A stretch of DNA of 45,118 nucleotides. It comes from Chlorobiaceae bacterium (GTDB lineage Bacteria > Bacteroidota > Chlorobiia > Chlorobiales > Chlorobiaceae). A program made the translations under genes and the position numbers. Numbering within the stretch: position 1 is the first letter of the stretch; each line of letters begins with the position of its first letter. The stretch spans positions 6,673-51,790 of the forward strand of contig JAAXWL010000005.1 in assembly GCA_013334975.1 (NCBI GenBank), in the 5' to 3' direction. Under the pieces are notes generated by a model. It searched no databases, had not been told where the DNA came from, and saw only the letters and a list, made by a program, of their open reading frames with translations. Positions 18,116-26,708 of the stretch are shown piece after piece.

Positions 18116-18191
18116 GGCGACGTGGGTGAGCGGTTGAAACCAGGGTCTGCAAAACCTTCCACAGGCGCAAGTTCGAATCTTGCCGTCGCCG
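18116..18191 (+). tRNA. tRNA-Cys(GCA)-like gene in sulfite-reductase operon leader
   Basis: A cloverleaf folds by eye. The 7-bp acceptor stem is 116-122/184-190 (GGCGACG/CGTCGCC), the D arm is GGT/ACC with loop containing A14, G18 and G19, and the anticodon stem is 142-146/154-158 with loop CTGCAAA. The anticodon GCA (Cys) is at 18149-18151, and the T stem is GCAAG/CTTGC with loop TTCGAAT. U8, U33, T54-T55-C56, A58 and C61 are all present. It departs from normal tRNA-Cys in several ways: base 26 appears absent, the variable region has 8 bases, the D stem has 3 pairs, the discriminator is G (CysRS normally needs U73) and no CCA is encoded. It ends 46 bases before the sulfite reductase start, on the same strand. 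It may be a decayed tRNA, a specialised tRNA or a regulatory RNA. Confidence 0.7.
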
Positions 18192-18236
18192 CGATTCTGA
18201 AAACATGCAACAATGAACCGAAACGAGAGTAATGCT

Positions 18237-19151
18237 ATGACTGTAAAAGAAAATAATGTGAAACAGCCGGTTTCTGACCGGATCGGGATGATGAAGCAGA
18301 CGCAGCCTGACTTGTACGTCATGCGTCTCAAGGCGCTTGCCGGTGATCTCTCCTCCCTTCAGCTTGCCGCGATAGCCGAGGTTGCCGAGCGGTACGGACA
18401 AGGGGTGGTTCACCTCTCTGTGCGTCAGGGGGTTGAAATCCACCATGTGCACAAGGATGATCTCGAAGAGGCGCGTCTGGCGCTTGGCGAAGCGGGTGTT
18501 GAAATGGGCGCTTGTGGGCCGCGTGTGCGGGGCATCGTGGCCTGTCCCGGATCGGAGAGCTGCAAGTGGGGAGTGATCGACACCAAGCAGCTTGCCCGTG
18601 AACTCGACGAACGCCATTTCAAGCGGGAAACACCATCGAAGTTCAAGATCGCCGTTACGGGGTGCGCCCATAACTGCACGAAGGCCAACGAGAATGACAT
18701 CGGTATTCGCGGGGCGATAGAGCCGCGCTGGCAGTCCGAAGCATGTACCGATTGCGGCCATTGCCTCTCCTTCTGCCCGGTTGGCGTCATCGAGCGCCGG
18801 GTGGACGAGCAGCATGAGGCTGGATTCCGTTACGAGCTGGACGAGGCGCGTTGTATCAATTGCAGCGTCTGCACCTCGCTTTGCCCGACGGGCTCATGGG
18901 TTGCCGGAAAGCAAGGTTATACGGTGCTGATCGGGGGCACGATGGGCAAGATTCCCCGTTTCGCCTCGGAGCTGAAGCGCTTTGCCGAAACGGAAGCCGA
19001 GGCGCTGGCCCTTGTTGAGAGCGCGATTGCCTTTTACTGCGAGCATGGACGGAAAAAAGAGCGCTTCGGTCACATGATCGACCGGATCGGACTCGACGAG
19101 GTGAAGGAGGAGATTCTTGAAGCCGCATTGCAACGCGTCGAAAAGGAGTGA
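18237..19151 (+). CDS. Assimilatory siroheme sulfite reductase with ferredoxin domain
   Basis: This protein reduces sulfite to sulfide in the cytoplasm. Its 304 residues carry a ferredoxin-like N-terminal half-domain (20-85) and the siroheme/[4Fe-4S] ligand set C103-x5-C109 and C143-x3-C147 (CPGSESC, CAHNC). An inserted 2x[4Fe-4S] ferredoxin module follows, with cysteines 170/173/176/180 and 206/209/212/216. This is the compact type related to clostridial AsrC and Dsr-like assimilatory enzymes, not the larger CysI. ATG 18237 is chosen because GAGAG lies 7 bases upstream; an in-frame ATG at 18213 lacks such a site. It is first in the operon with cysH and cysD and directly follows the tRNA-Cys-like gene. 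The electron donor is probably ferredoxin. Confidence 0.88.
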   Translation: MTVKENNVKQPVSDRIGMMKQTQPDLYVMRLKALAGDLSSLQLAAIAEVAERYGQGVVHLSVRQGVEIHHVHKDDLEEARLALGEAGVEMGACGPRVRGIVACPGSESCKWGVIDTKQLARELDERHFKRETPSKFKIAVTGCAHNCTKANENDIGIRGAIEPRWQSEACTDCGHCLSFCPVGVIERRVDEQHEAGFRYELDEARCINCSVCTSLCPTGSWVAGKQGYTVLIGGTMGKIPRFASELKRFAETEAEALALVESAIAFYCEHGRKKERFGHMIDRIGLDEVKEEILEAALQRVEKE

Positions 19152-19227
19152 GGCGGCCAAGCGGCGGCCATTGCCGTGGGGAAAAACTGAAGAACATTAC
19201 CTATAAATCATAAACAGAACCATCACG

Positions 19228-19950
19228 ATGAGCATAGAAACCGCAAGCACCCTGAATGCAGCCTGGAGCGGGGCATCACCCGCAGAGGCGATCAGCCTCG
19301 CGCTTGACTATTTCGGCGAAGAGAAAATCACATTTTCAACCAGTCTCGGCGCGGAAGACCAGGTCATTACCGACATTCTCTGGCGTCAGAACCTCAGGGT
19401 GCCTGTCTTCACCCTCGATACGGGAAGGCTTCCCGAAGAGACCTATCGTCTGCTCGATGAGACGAGGCTGCGCTATGGAATCAAGGTCGAGGTGATTTTT
19501 CCGGAAGCTGAATCGGTGCAGAAGATGCAGACTGCGCACGGACCGAACCTCTTTTACAATAGCATCGAAAACAGGCGGGAGTGCTGCCGCATACGCAAGG
19601 TGGAACCCCTTTCCCGAAAGCTTTCGTCTTTCTCGGCATGGATTTGCGGACTGCGCCGGAGCCAGTCGGTCACCCGGAATCAGCTCGATCTGGTTCAATG
19701 GGATGAAGCCTTTGGTCTCTACAAGATCAATCCGCTGGTCGATGCGACCGAAGCGTGGGTATGGGAGTATATCAGGAGTCACAACGTTCCCTACAACGCC
19801 TTGCATGATAAGGGCTATCCGAGCATTGGTTGCGCCCCCTGCACGAGAGCGATAGAGCCGGGCGAGGATATCCGGGCCGGTCGCTGGTGGTGGGAACAGC
19901 CTGAACTCAAGGAGTGCGGATTGCATGGCGCTCACGCTCATCAACGGTAA
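19228..19950 (+). CDS. cysH: Adenylylsulfate (APS) reductase CysH
   Basis: Reduces activated sulfate to sulfite with thioredoxin-type electrons. The 240-residue protein has the PP-loop-like [11 protein letters not shown] segment at 36-46 and the [10 protein letters not shown] block. The cysteine pairs C119-C120 and C202/C205 ligate a [4Fe-4S] cluster, and the catalytic cysteine is C230 in ECGLH. The two cysteine pairs indicate the APS-using type, not the cluster-free PAPS type. This agrees with the decayed APS-kinase domain on CysN downstream. It lies 76 bases after the sulfite reductase gene and its end abuts the cysD start. No thioredoxin gene is nearby. Confidence 0.93.
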   Translation: MSIETASTLNAAWSGASPAEAISLALDYFGEEKITFSTSLGAEDQVITDILWRQNLRVPVFTLDTGRLPEETYRLLDETRLRYGIKVEVIFPEAESVQKMQTAHGPNLFYNSIENRRECCRIRKVEPLSRKLSSFSAWICGLRRSQSVTRNQLDLVQWDEAFGLYKINPLVDATEAWVWEYIRSHNVPYNALHDKGYPSIGCAPCTRAIEPGEDIRAGRWWWEQPELKECGLHGAHAHQR

Positions 19951-19960
19951 AGCTTTGTCT

Positions 19961-20839
19961 ATGAACCATCTCGACAAACTCGAAGCGCAGAGCGTTTACA
20001 TCCTGAGGGAGGCGTACCGTGAGTTTAAAAGCCTTTGCATGTTGTGGTCAATCGGCAAGGACAGCACGGTGCTCCTGTGGCTCGCCCGAAAAGCATTTTT
20101 CGGTCATGTGCCGATTCCGCTCGTGCACATCGACACGCACTACAAGATTCCTGAGATGATCGACTATCGCGACCGGATAGCGCTTGAATGGAATCTGAAC
20201 ATGATTTACGGGGAGAACCGGGCGGCGCTCGATGCGCGCCAAACATTTCCCGACGGCAATACCGACCGGATCGTCTGCTGCCGCCACCTGAAAAGCGAGG
20301 CTCTGAAGCGCACGCTTTCGGGTGAGTGGCCGCGCTACCGGATGAACCATGAGCTGAAGCGCTATGAGGTTGACGAAAAGCGCGACCCGTTCACGGGTGT
20401 CATTGTCGGCGTTCGTGCCGACGAGGAGGGGAGCCGGTCGAAGGAACGCTACTTCTCGCCGCGAGACAGCTCGAACTCGTGGGATGTCGGCGACCAGCCG
20501 CCCGAGTTCTGGAATCAGTTCAAGACCGATTTCGCTCCGGGTACGCACGTCAGGATTCATCCGCTGCTCGACTGGACAGAGTTGAACATCTGGGAGTACA
20601 TTGAGCGGGAGAATATCCCGATCGTTTCGCTCTATTTCAACCAGGGCAGAGGCACCAGGTATCGCTCTCTCGGGTGTGGCCCCTGTACCAATCCGATCGA
20701 TTCGCCGTCACGCACCATACGCGAGATCATCGAAGAACTCGAAAGCGGCCAGCTCTCCAATGTCGCCGAACGCTCCGGCAGGGCGCAGGACAAAGAAGAC
20801 GGCGGCCTTGAGACGCTCCGCCGCGACGGCTACATGTGA
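19961..20839 (+). CDS. cysD: Sulfate adenylyltransferase subunit 2 (CysD)
   Basis: CysD is the catalytic ATP-pyrophosphatase subunit that makes APS from ATP and sulfate, driven by the GTPase CysN. The 292-residue protein starts [20 protein letters not shown] as is usual for CysD. It has the PP-loop [15 protein letters not shown] and the conserved [21 protein letters not shown] segment near residues 155-176. The ATG at 19961, 10 bases after the cysH stop, is chosen over an in-frame ATG 36 bases earlier, because that one overlaps cysH and adds residues foreign to the family. The gene is separated from cysN by a 240-base gap containing a palindromic repeat. Confidence 0.94.
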   Translation: MNHLDKLEAQSVYILREAYREFKSLCMLWSIGKDSTVLLWLARKAFFGHVPIPLVHIDTHYKIPEMIDYRDRIALEWNLNMIYGENRAALDARQTFPDGNTDRIVCCRHLKSEALKRTLSGEWPRYRMNHELKRYEVDEKRDPFTGVIVGVRADEEGSRSKERYFSPRDSSNSWDVGDQPPEFWNQFKTDFAPGTHVRIHPLLDWTELNIWEYIERENIPIVSLYFNQGRGTRYRSLGCGPCTNPIDSPSRTIREIIEELESGQLSNVAERSGRAQDKEDGGLETLRRDGYM

Positions 20840-20882
20840 GTTGCGGGTTTTTATCAAGCCGGAAATTGAAGCTGTCATTTTT

Positions 20883-21004
20883 CTGTCATTCTGAGCGAAG
20901 CGAAGAATCCAGAAAACTCTCGTATCGTCTAATATATTATCCACTTAAGGGCGATCTCGGGAAACTGGATTCTTCATTACGCTACGCTTCATTCAGAATG
21001 ACAG
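20883..21004. repeat. Palindromic repeat with TGTCATTCTGAG termini, copy 1
   Basis: The left arm 20883-20912 begins CTGTCATTCTGAGCGAAGCG and the right arm 20965-21004 ends TTCAGAATGACAG. They are imperfect inverted repeats around a ~50-base centre and could form a long hairpin in RNA or DNA. It sits between cysD and cysN, splitting the operon. A related copy lies at 28326-28418. Confidence 0.7.
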
Positions 21005-21079
21005 ACTATTCTCCGGCTTTTCATCACGTTTTCTCCCCCGAGCATATCAATATGAATTTTTGAAGGTTAAACATTTCAG

Positions 21080-22903
21080 ATGAGTACGGAACCCATAGAA
21101 AAGTCAGCATCACGATCGCGGATGAACATCGTTATCGTCGGCCACGTCGATCATGGCAAAAGCACGGTGATCGGGCGTCTGCTCGCCGATACCGGTTCGT
21201 TGCCCGAAGGTAAGCTCGAATCGGTCAAGGAGAGTTGCCGGCGCAACTCGCGACCTTTTGAATACGCCTTTCTGCTCGATGCGCTCAAGGATGAGCAGGC
21301 ACAGGGCATCACCATTGATACGGCCCGCTGTTTTTTCAAGACGGCGTCGAGGGACTATATCATCATTGATGCTCCGGGACACATCGAGTTTCTGAAAAAC
21401 ATGATCAGCGGTGCGTCGCGAGCCGAAGCGGCGCTGCTGGTGATCGACGCTCATGAAGGCATCCGGGAAAACTCAAAGCGGCACGGCCACATGGTTGCGA
21501 TGCTTGGCGTGCGGCAGGTGACCGTGCTGGTCAACAAGATGGATCTCGCCGGTTACAGCGAGGAGACCTTCGAGAGCCTGAAAGCGGGATACACTGATTA
21601 CCTCCGGCAGATCGACGTCGAACCGGTCAGCTTTATTCCCGTCAGCGCCCGTGAAGGCGACAATATCGCGGAGCGTTCTGCGTTGATGCCGTGGTATGAC
21701 GGTCCGACCGTGCTCGGCCAGCTCGATCTCTTTTCGAGCGGACGGGAGCTGCATGAAAAACCGTTCCGCCTGCCCGTGCAGGATGTCTACAAGTTCACCA
21801 ACTCCGGCGATGACCGCAGGATTGTGGCCGGAACCATCGAGGCAGGTCAGGTGCGGAAGGGCGAGGAGGTGCTCTTTCTGCCCTCCGGCAAGCGGTCGCA
21901 CATCGATTCGGTCGAGTCCTTCAATACTCCCCGCAAGGAGTGGGTGGCGGCGGGCGAGGCGACTGGCTTCACCCTTTCGACGCAGATTTACATCCGGCCC
22001 GGCGAAATCATGGTGCGCCCCGGCGATCTCCTGCCCGAGGTTGGCACCCGGTTCAGGGCGAACATCTTCTGGGTGGGGCGCGTGCCGATGTCGAGGGAGA
22101 AGGAGTACAAGCTGAAACTCGGTACGGCCCGCACAACGGTCAGGCTGGCAGGAATCGTCAGCACCCTCGATGCTGCCGAGTTGAATCTCAGCCGAGGCAA
22201 ACAGCAGCTCGATTGCCGCGACGTGGGGGAGTGCATTCTTGAAACGACGCGCCCCATTGCCTTTGATCTCGCCTCCCGGAACGAAACCACAGGCCGGTTC
22301 GTCATTGTCGATAACTACGAAATCGCCGGTGGCGGCATCGTGCTCGAAAACCTCTCTGGCGGAGAAACCCTTCTGGAGCGCCATATCAGGGAGCGCGAGA
22401 GCCATTGGGAGACCGGCTCCCTGCCGGCTGCCGAACGGGAGCGCCGTAACCGGCACCGTTCCAAGTTCATCGTCATCACCGGCCCTCCGGGCACAGGAAA
22501 GCGTGCGCTCTCAAGGGAGCTTGAAACCATGCTCTTCAGAAACGGGTGCAGCACCTACTACCTCGGTCTGGCCGCCATCGAGCACGGACTCGATGCCGAC
22601 CTGCGTTTGAACGAGAAAAATGTCGAAGAGCGCCTCCGCCGCCTCGGAGAGCTTGCCCGTATCATGACCGATGCCGGCATGATCTTCATCACCGCGATCG
22701 ACGACGCCGACGACTACGACATCGGGATGCTCAAGTTGCTCAACGACCCGAACGAAATACTCGTTGTCACCGTCGGACGCAACGACTTCGAGCACACACG
22801 GCCCGATCTGCAACTCGAAGAGATCTCGGACATCGCCGAAGCACTCGAAGTCATCGCCGACACGCTCACCTCAAGGGAGATCATCGAAGATTTCCAGATA
22901 TGA
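21080..22903 (+). CDS. cysN: Sulfate adenylyltransferase subunit 1 with degenerate APS-kinase domain
   Basis: A 607-residue fusion. Residues 15-445 are a CysN GTPase: P-loop GHVDHGKS 21-28, DAPGH 98-101, NKMD 152-155 and EF-Tu-like beta-barrel domains. It drives APS synthesis by CysD. Residues 460-607 correspond to APS kinase (CysC) but lack its working parts. The P-loop reads GPPGTGKR with arginine where serine or threonine should follow lysine, the DGDNxR motif has become GLAAIEHGL, and the FISP segment is AIDDAD. The domain is therefore unlikely to make PAPS, which an APS-type CysH would not need. It may be structural or sense nucleotides. It is the last gene of the plus-strand sulfur operon. 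Confidence 0.9.
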   Translation: MSTEPIEKSASRSRMNIVIVGHVDHGKSTVIGRLLADTGSLPEGKLESVKESCRRNSRPFEYAFLLDALKDEQAQGITIDTARCFFKTASRDYIIIDAPGHIEFLKNMISGASRAEAALLVIDAHEGIRENSKRHGHMVAMLGVRQVTVLVNKMDLAGYSEETFESLKAGYTDYLRQIDVEPVSFIPVSAREGDNIAERSALMPWYDGPTVLGQLDLFSSGRELHEKPFRLPVQDVYKFTNSGDDRRIVAGTIEAGQVRKGEEVLFLPSGKRSHIDSVESFNTPRKEWVAAGEATGFTLSTQIYIRPGEIMVRPGDLLPEVGTRFRANIFWVGRVPMSREKEYKLKLGTARTTVRLAGIVSTLDAAELNLSRGKQQLDCRDVGECILETTRPIAFDLASRNETTGRFVIVDNYEIAGGGIVLENLSGGETLLERHIRERESHWETGSLPAAERERRNRHRSKFIVITGPPGTGKRALSRELETMLFRNGCSTYYLGLAAIEHGLDADLRLNEKNVEERLRRLGELARIMTDAGMIFITAIDDADDYDIGMLKLLNDPNEILVVTVGRNDFEHTRPDLQLEEISDIAEALEVIADTLTSREIIEDFQI

Positions 22904-23164
22904 ATAGGCAAGCTGTCCGCAGATATAAATCCGGCATTCAAACAGGTGACTTTTTTTATCTATAAATTCAAGCCCTATTAAGCTATGCAGCATAGGCTCC
23001 GACACCAGTCATGTATATCTTTGCTGGCTTAAACTCCCTCTCCACATAGCCCCGGACTTCAGTCCGGGGATGGGGAAAACGGCCCCCCAATAATCCCGGG
23101 CTTCAGCCCAACCTCCTGGCTCTGGACGAGTATTGTTGGTTAGATTTATTCTGTTGTTATCGGT
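22904..23164. other. Intergenic region with two repeat families
   Basis: No gene. It contains a ~48-base repeat (22982-23029) whose inverted copy is at 28531-28576. A perfect hairpin CCCCGGACT-TC-AGTCCGGGG lies at 23050-23069, followed by a half-site CCCGGGCTTCAGCCC at 23095-23109. Such CCCGG-CTTCAG-CCGGG hairpins are common bacterial intergenic palindromes. They may also stop transcription from cysN or the minus-strand XRE gene, although no T-tract follows. Confidence 0.6.
22982..23029 (+). repeat. Dispersed repeat R3, copy 1
   Basis: The reverse complement contains ATACATGACTGGTGTCGG and GCATA blocks that recur in direct form at 28531-28576. Within the aligned part only a few positions differ. 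The two copies are in opposite orientation and bracket the arsM/toxin-antitoxin/Sel1 segment, so recombination between them could invert about 5.5 kb. Confidence 0.65.
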
Positions 23165-23701
23165 TCAGGATGAACTGTTTTTTTGCTGCTTTTTTTCGAT
23201 ACGTTTTGATTCGGTTATTGTATGAATCGTTTGATGGCTGTCTTTGTATCTGATCAGGAAATTCAGTAACACTTCGCCATAAAATATTTTAATTTTTTCG
23301 ATGATCTCATCATTATTTATTTCTTTTGCTGTTTTGGCAAGAGCATCAAGCTGGTCATGAATGGCATAAACATGGTTTTTTATTTTTTCTGCTGCGGGAA
23401 GATATTTGTCTTCAAAGAGGAATTTTATATCAACATCGAGAGCGGATAAAAAATTTTTTATATCTCCGATTTTCAGATTGAGGTCATTGCCGCTTTCCAT
23501 TCTCGATATTTTGCTTGGATCGCAGCCCATAAGATTTGCCAGCTCTTTTTGCGAGATGTTTTTCGATATTCTTGTTTGAAGAAGTTGGTAAGAAATCTGG
23601 TTTTGTGAAATTTCTTCATCAACAAGATTTTTAAATTTATCATCCCCTGCATAAAATGCTGCGGCCTCAGATGCGGAATCGAATGTCTTGTTATCAGCCA
23701 T
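23165..23701 (-). CDS. XRE-family antitoxin (HigA-like), probably intact
   Basis: A 178-residue soluble protein. The HTH is at about residues 42-72: TRISKNISQKELANLMGCDP followed by SKISRMESG, the typical XRE helix-turn-helix. The C-terminal half is lysine-rich and helical. It follows a broken HigB/Gp49-type toxin gene by 32 bases on the same strand, the toxin-first order usual for higBA. It is therefore the antitoxin and likely autorepressor of a dead module. It is longer than most HigA antitoxins (~100 residues). It could survive as a free regulator. Confidence 0.72.
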   Translation of the reverse strand: MADNKTFDSASEAAAFYAGDDKFKNLVDEEISQNQISYQLLQTRISKNISQKELANLMGCDPSKISRMESGNDLNLKIGDIKNFLSALDVDIKFLFEDKYLPAAEKIKNHVYAIHDQLDALAKTAKEINNDEIIEKIKIFYGEVLLNFLIRYKDSHQTIHTITESKRIEKKQQKNSSS

Positions 23702-23733
23702 AGATGTAATTTTATTGGTTTTGCAGTCTGATG

Positions 23734-24106
23734 TTATATTCGGTTATCTTTTTTTATTTCATTGATGGCATTTTTCGCTGAATTTATGTCGTTTTGTTGT
23801 GTCTCTTTCGTGCCAATGGAGAGTATGTGTATGGTTTTTTCTTCTTCATTCGGATAAACATATAAGCGAGTTTCCTTTGCTGCTTTTACATGCTTTGACC
23901 TATCCTGAATAACCCGTGTCCTCTGATCTGAAAAAAGGGCACTGGTTTACTACTGTTTGCAGCTTAAATCCGGAATTGAGCAAACTGATAATGCGGTGAA
24001 GGTTGACGAAGCATGACACGTACTCTTTTTCATGATTACTTGAAAACCGCTTAAACCTGGACGGTAGATCATTTGGAGCCGGAGCTGCTTTCCACTCGTC
24101 TTGCAT
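23734..24106 (-). pseudogene. Broken HigB/Gp49-type toxin gene
   Basis: Three frames together spell one toxin. From ATG 24106 it reads MQDEWKAAPAPNDLPSRFKR and onward through SCFVNLHRIISLLNSGF to FRSEDTG. It then shifts frame to GLFRIGQS, then again to VKAAKETRLYVYPNEEEKTI and IGTKETQQNDINSAKN, ending at TAA 23734. This order of motifs (FRSE, RIGQ, ETRLYVYP, IGTKxxQ) matches phage-derived Gp49/HigB-type toxins that pair with XRE antitoxins. Two indels near 23880-23910 abolish the protein. The antitoxin downstream is intact, as expected when the toxin decays first. Confidence 0.75.
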
Positions 24107-24450
24107 AAAAACGATCTTAATTGAAACATGGTTGCAATAATTACAAGAAAAATAGGAAAAGAACGGTAATGTAACAAGAATTTATGCGATTGGGTCGATG
24201 AATGTCATCTCTTACGAGCCTCCTGTATTCGGCGCGATACCTCACACGGACATTGAACGAAGTACGCAACAGTAATGGATCGCCACATCCCGACAGGTCG
24301 GGACTCGCGATCACGGAGTTCGGGTTCAGGGACGGAAAAATGACGATTTCGATTTCGGTAATGTGGGGAAAGAGGGTCGACATTCACCCGATTAACTTGC
24401 GGCTCAGTCAGTGAATCAGGTAAATGTCTTCCCTTACGACTGAAGCTGAT
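24107..24450. other. Intergenic region with minor repeats
   Basis: No gene recognised. The stretch has short frames without family features. It contains a segment (about 24372-24396, AAAGAGGGTCGACATTCACC type) that recurs in similar form at about 28499-28523, and a palindrome CCCGACAGGTCGGG at 24289-24302. Confidence 0.4.
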
Positions 24451-25275
24451 TCAGCTCGCCTGTTTTGTTGCTGAAATTTTGAGGCTGCTCACTTTTTTTG
24501 CGAGTTCGGCAAGTTCATCCACAGGAATGTTCATTTTTTCGATGATCTCCTTCAGGTCAGGGTGTGCAAGGAGCAGTTCTGTCGGAAAATGGCTCTCCGC
24601 GATGACCGAAATCCCGTCGAACCCTGCAGCACCAAGCGCTTCGAGATACTCCTTTTTTTGTATGGCTCCAGCGATGCACAGCACGTAGGCCTCGACCGAT
24701 TCAAGCACATGAGCAGGGAGTTCTCCGTTCAGCACGATGTCTGATACCATCAGGGTGCCACCCGGTTTCAGGACACGAAACGCCTCTCTGAACACGGCGG
24801 GCTTGTCCACCGAGAGGTTGATGACGCAGTTCGAGGTGACCAGATCGATGCTTTCGTCTGACACGGGCAACTCTTCGATCCGTCCGAGTCGGAACTCGAC
24901 ATTGTTATACCCATTGTTTGTGGCATTTTTTCGGGCCCGTTCGATCATCTCAGGGGTCATATCGACACCGATAACTCGCCCCTCACTGCCAACCAGACCG
25001 GAAGCGAGAAAACAGTCGATGCCAGCGCCCGAGCCGAGGTCAAGCACGGTATCTCCCTTATTTACCGTGGCCAGTGCAATCGGGTTGCCACACCCCAGGC
25101 CGAGATTGGCCTCCTCGGGAATGCTGTTCAGCTCCTGCACTGTATAGCCATGCATCTGGCTCGCATTCCGGGTGGAGAGGCCCGAGCAGCATCCTTTCGA
25201 TGATTTTGGTTTCAGGGTCGAAGCGTACTGCTCCCGGATAGCATCCTGTATCCCGTTGTCTGATCTGTTGTCCAT
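24451..25275 (-). CDS. arsM: Arsenite methyltransferase ArsM
   Basis: Methylates arsenite using SAM and thiols, a cytoplasmic detoxification step. The 274-residue protein has the ArsM N-terminus with a cysteine pair in GCCSG and the YTVQELNSIPEEANLGLGCG signature. Motif I is VLDLGSGAGIDCFLAS, followed by VIGVDMTPEMIERAR and the SNCVINLSVDKPAVFREAFR block containing the arsenic-binding cysteine. The ATG at 25275 has AAGGAG 5-7 bases upstream and is preferred over one 30 bases further up. It is divergent from a TetR gene 166 bases away, a layout suggesting control by that regulator. No arsR or arsB is seen here. Confidence 0.93.
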   Translation of the reverse strand: MDNRSDNGIQDAIREQYASTLKPKSSKGCCSGLSTRNASQMHGYTVQELNSIPEEANLGLGCGNPIALATVNKGDTVLDLGSGAGIDCFLASGLVGSEGRVIGVDMTPEMIERARKNATNNGYNNVEFRLGRIEELPVSDESIDLVTSNCVINLSVDKPAVFREAFRVLKPGGTLMVSDIVLNGELPAHVLESVEAYVLCIAGAIQKKEYLEALGAAGFDGISVIAESHFPTELLLAHPDLKEIIEKMNIPVDELAELAKKVSSLKISATKQAS

Positions 25276-25441
25276 GGTCAGCTCCTTTTTTATTATTATG
25301 AACATGATGTAAGAAAAAGTACATAGTGTTTGAAAATAAAATAGGTACCATACAGAGCTGAATCAACAGGCAATGTTGGGCGTCTTGTACGTTTCCGGAC
25401 AGAACGGGCGGATTTGTCAGGCAAAAAAGGAGATTATTTTT
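25276..25441. promoter_or_regulatory. Divergent arsM/tetR control region
   Basis: 166 bases lie between two divergent starts. Both genes have good ribosome-binding sites at the edges (GGAGC before arsM, AAGGAG before tetR). A near-repeat ACATGATGT ... ACATAGTGT at about 25303-25330 could be an operator. No perfect TetR palindrome is evident by eye. Confidence 0.35.
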
Positions 25442-26143
25442 ATGGGGGAAAAGAAAGAGGATCGTCGGGTCGGCAGGACGCGGCGGCTGATGCAGGAAGC
25501 GCTCATGGCGCTGGTCGAAGAGAAGGGGTACGAGCGGATCACGGTTCAGGATATTCTCGATTGGGCTGATGTGGGGCGTTCGACCTTTTATGCTCACTTC
25601 CGTGACAAAGATGAACTGCTGCTCTCGTGGTTCGAGCATCTGCGCACCCTGTTCGAACAGCAACAGCAGGCGTTGTTAACGGCAAGGCGCACTGGCAATG
25701 CTCCCGAGGTCAACATCGTGCTCGATCTTTTTCGCTATACCGGCAAGCATCATAAGCTCTACAAAGCCATCTCGGGCAGGGAAAGCGGAGAGATGATCAG
25801 GAAGTACCTGCATCGTTATCTGAGCGGGCTGCTGCAACCGGTACTTGAAGGGCTGAGGGTGTCGCGACGCACGCTGCCCGTACCCGTCGAAGTGACCACC
25901 CATCAATTGGTCAGCTCACTGCTTTCCCTGATGACCTGGTGGCTTGACCACAACATGCCCTATCCGCCGGAAAAGATGGAGGAGATGTTCAGGATCCTTA
26001 CCCGCCCGTCAATCGAAGCCGCGCTCGGCAAAGGCGCCGCCCGCCCGAAGGAAGAGGCCGCAGTGAACCCGAAAGGGAACGACGACAGCGCCACCAGCTT
26101 CTACAACCTCTTCATCGACCCCTTCTGCTGTCCTGGCCGGTAG
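25442..26143 (+). CDS. TetR-family transcriptional regulator
   Basis: A 233-residue TetR repressor. The DNA-binding N-terminus spans 10-58 (RRVGRTRRLMQEALMALVEE, then TVQDILDWADVGRSTFYAHF). The larger ligand-binding part (60-205) resembles the TetR_C family found with RDKDELLLSWFEHLR-type proteins. ATG 25442 follows AAGGAG; an earlier in-frame ATG at 25373 has no site. Its divergent placement suggests it regulates arsM and itself. The inducer is unknown: it lacks an obvious ArsR-like cysteine site, although the far C-terminus ends in FCCPGR, where a vicinal cysteine pair could bind a soft metal. Confidence 0.85.
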   Translation: MGEKKEDRRVGRTRRLMQEALMALVEEKGYERITVQDILDWADVGRSTFYAHFRDKDELLLSWFEHLRTLFEQQQQALLTARRTGNAPEVNIVLDLFRYTGKHHKLYKAISGRESGEMIRKYLHRYLSGLLQPVLEGLRVSRRTLPVPVEVTTHQLVSSLLSLMTWWLDHNMPYPPEKMEEMFRILTRPSIEAALGKGAARPKEEAAVNPKGNDDSATSFYNLFIDPFCCPGR

Positions 26144-26167
26144 TATCGATCAGTAAGCTACTGTTAT

Positions 26168-26430
26168 GTCAATGGTATATAGTCGGAAATTCTATGATCA
26201 TCTAAATCGGTATCCAAATCGGTATCGGTATCGATCTCCACTTGAAGAGGCTTAAACAAAACTCACCATGAATTGTTGTTTATTGCCATAACAATTTTAT
26301 AAATAAAATGATACAGCCAGAACCCGGTTATCTGTTTTCAAACAAATAATCGATTTCGATACCGATACCGATTTCGATCTGGATAAGTTCAATAGCACTT
26401 TAAAATACGCCAGTTTAAATTTGATGTGAA
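26168..26430. repeat. Palindromic dispersed repeat, copy C
   Basis: The clearest full copy: left arm 26203-26235 (ATCGGTAT units), centre with ACTCACCATGAATTGTTG and AGCCAGAACCCGGTTATC, right arm 26350-26380 (ATACCGAT units). The downstream tail ACGCCAGTTTAAATTTGA is shared with copy B and, in part, A. No open frame. The rest of 26144-26708 shows no gene. Confidence 0.78.
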
Positions 26431-26708
26431 ACTCCCGTTATTCTACGAGCACGAGAGCCGGTCAGTCGTCAAGGGATTTTGAGCTGGTTTTGTCTTTGAT
26501 ACTCAGTGCAAAGCTGCCTGGCCCTGATCTCCTCCTATCCCCTGACAACGATTCCGTTTCGGTATACTTTTCAATGCTGTTTGAACTTGATGGGGATTTT
26601 CGGGCTCAGGTCACTCCACCAAAGAACGTTTTACCACATAAAATGCTTTAAATATTCACATTCTTGATCCAGATGCCCTTTGTCAGATAACAAGCAAACA
26701 ACATACAT

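Noticed and set aside
21473-22456. Long minus-strand frame opposite cysN
   Set aside because: A shadow of the cysN codon pattern with no recognisable domain or ribosome-binding site.
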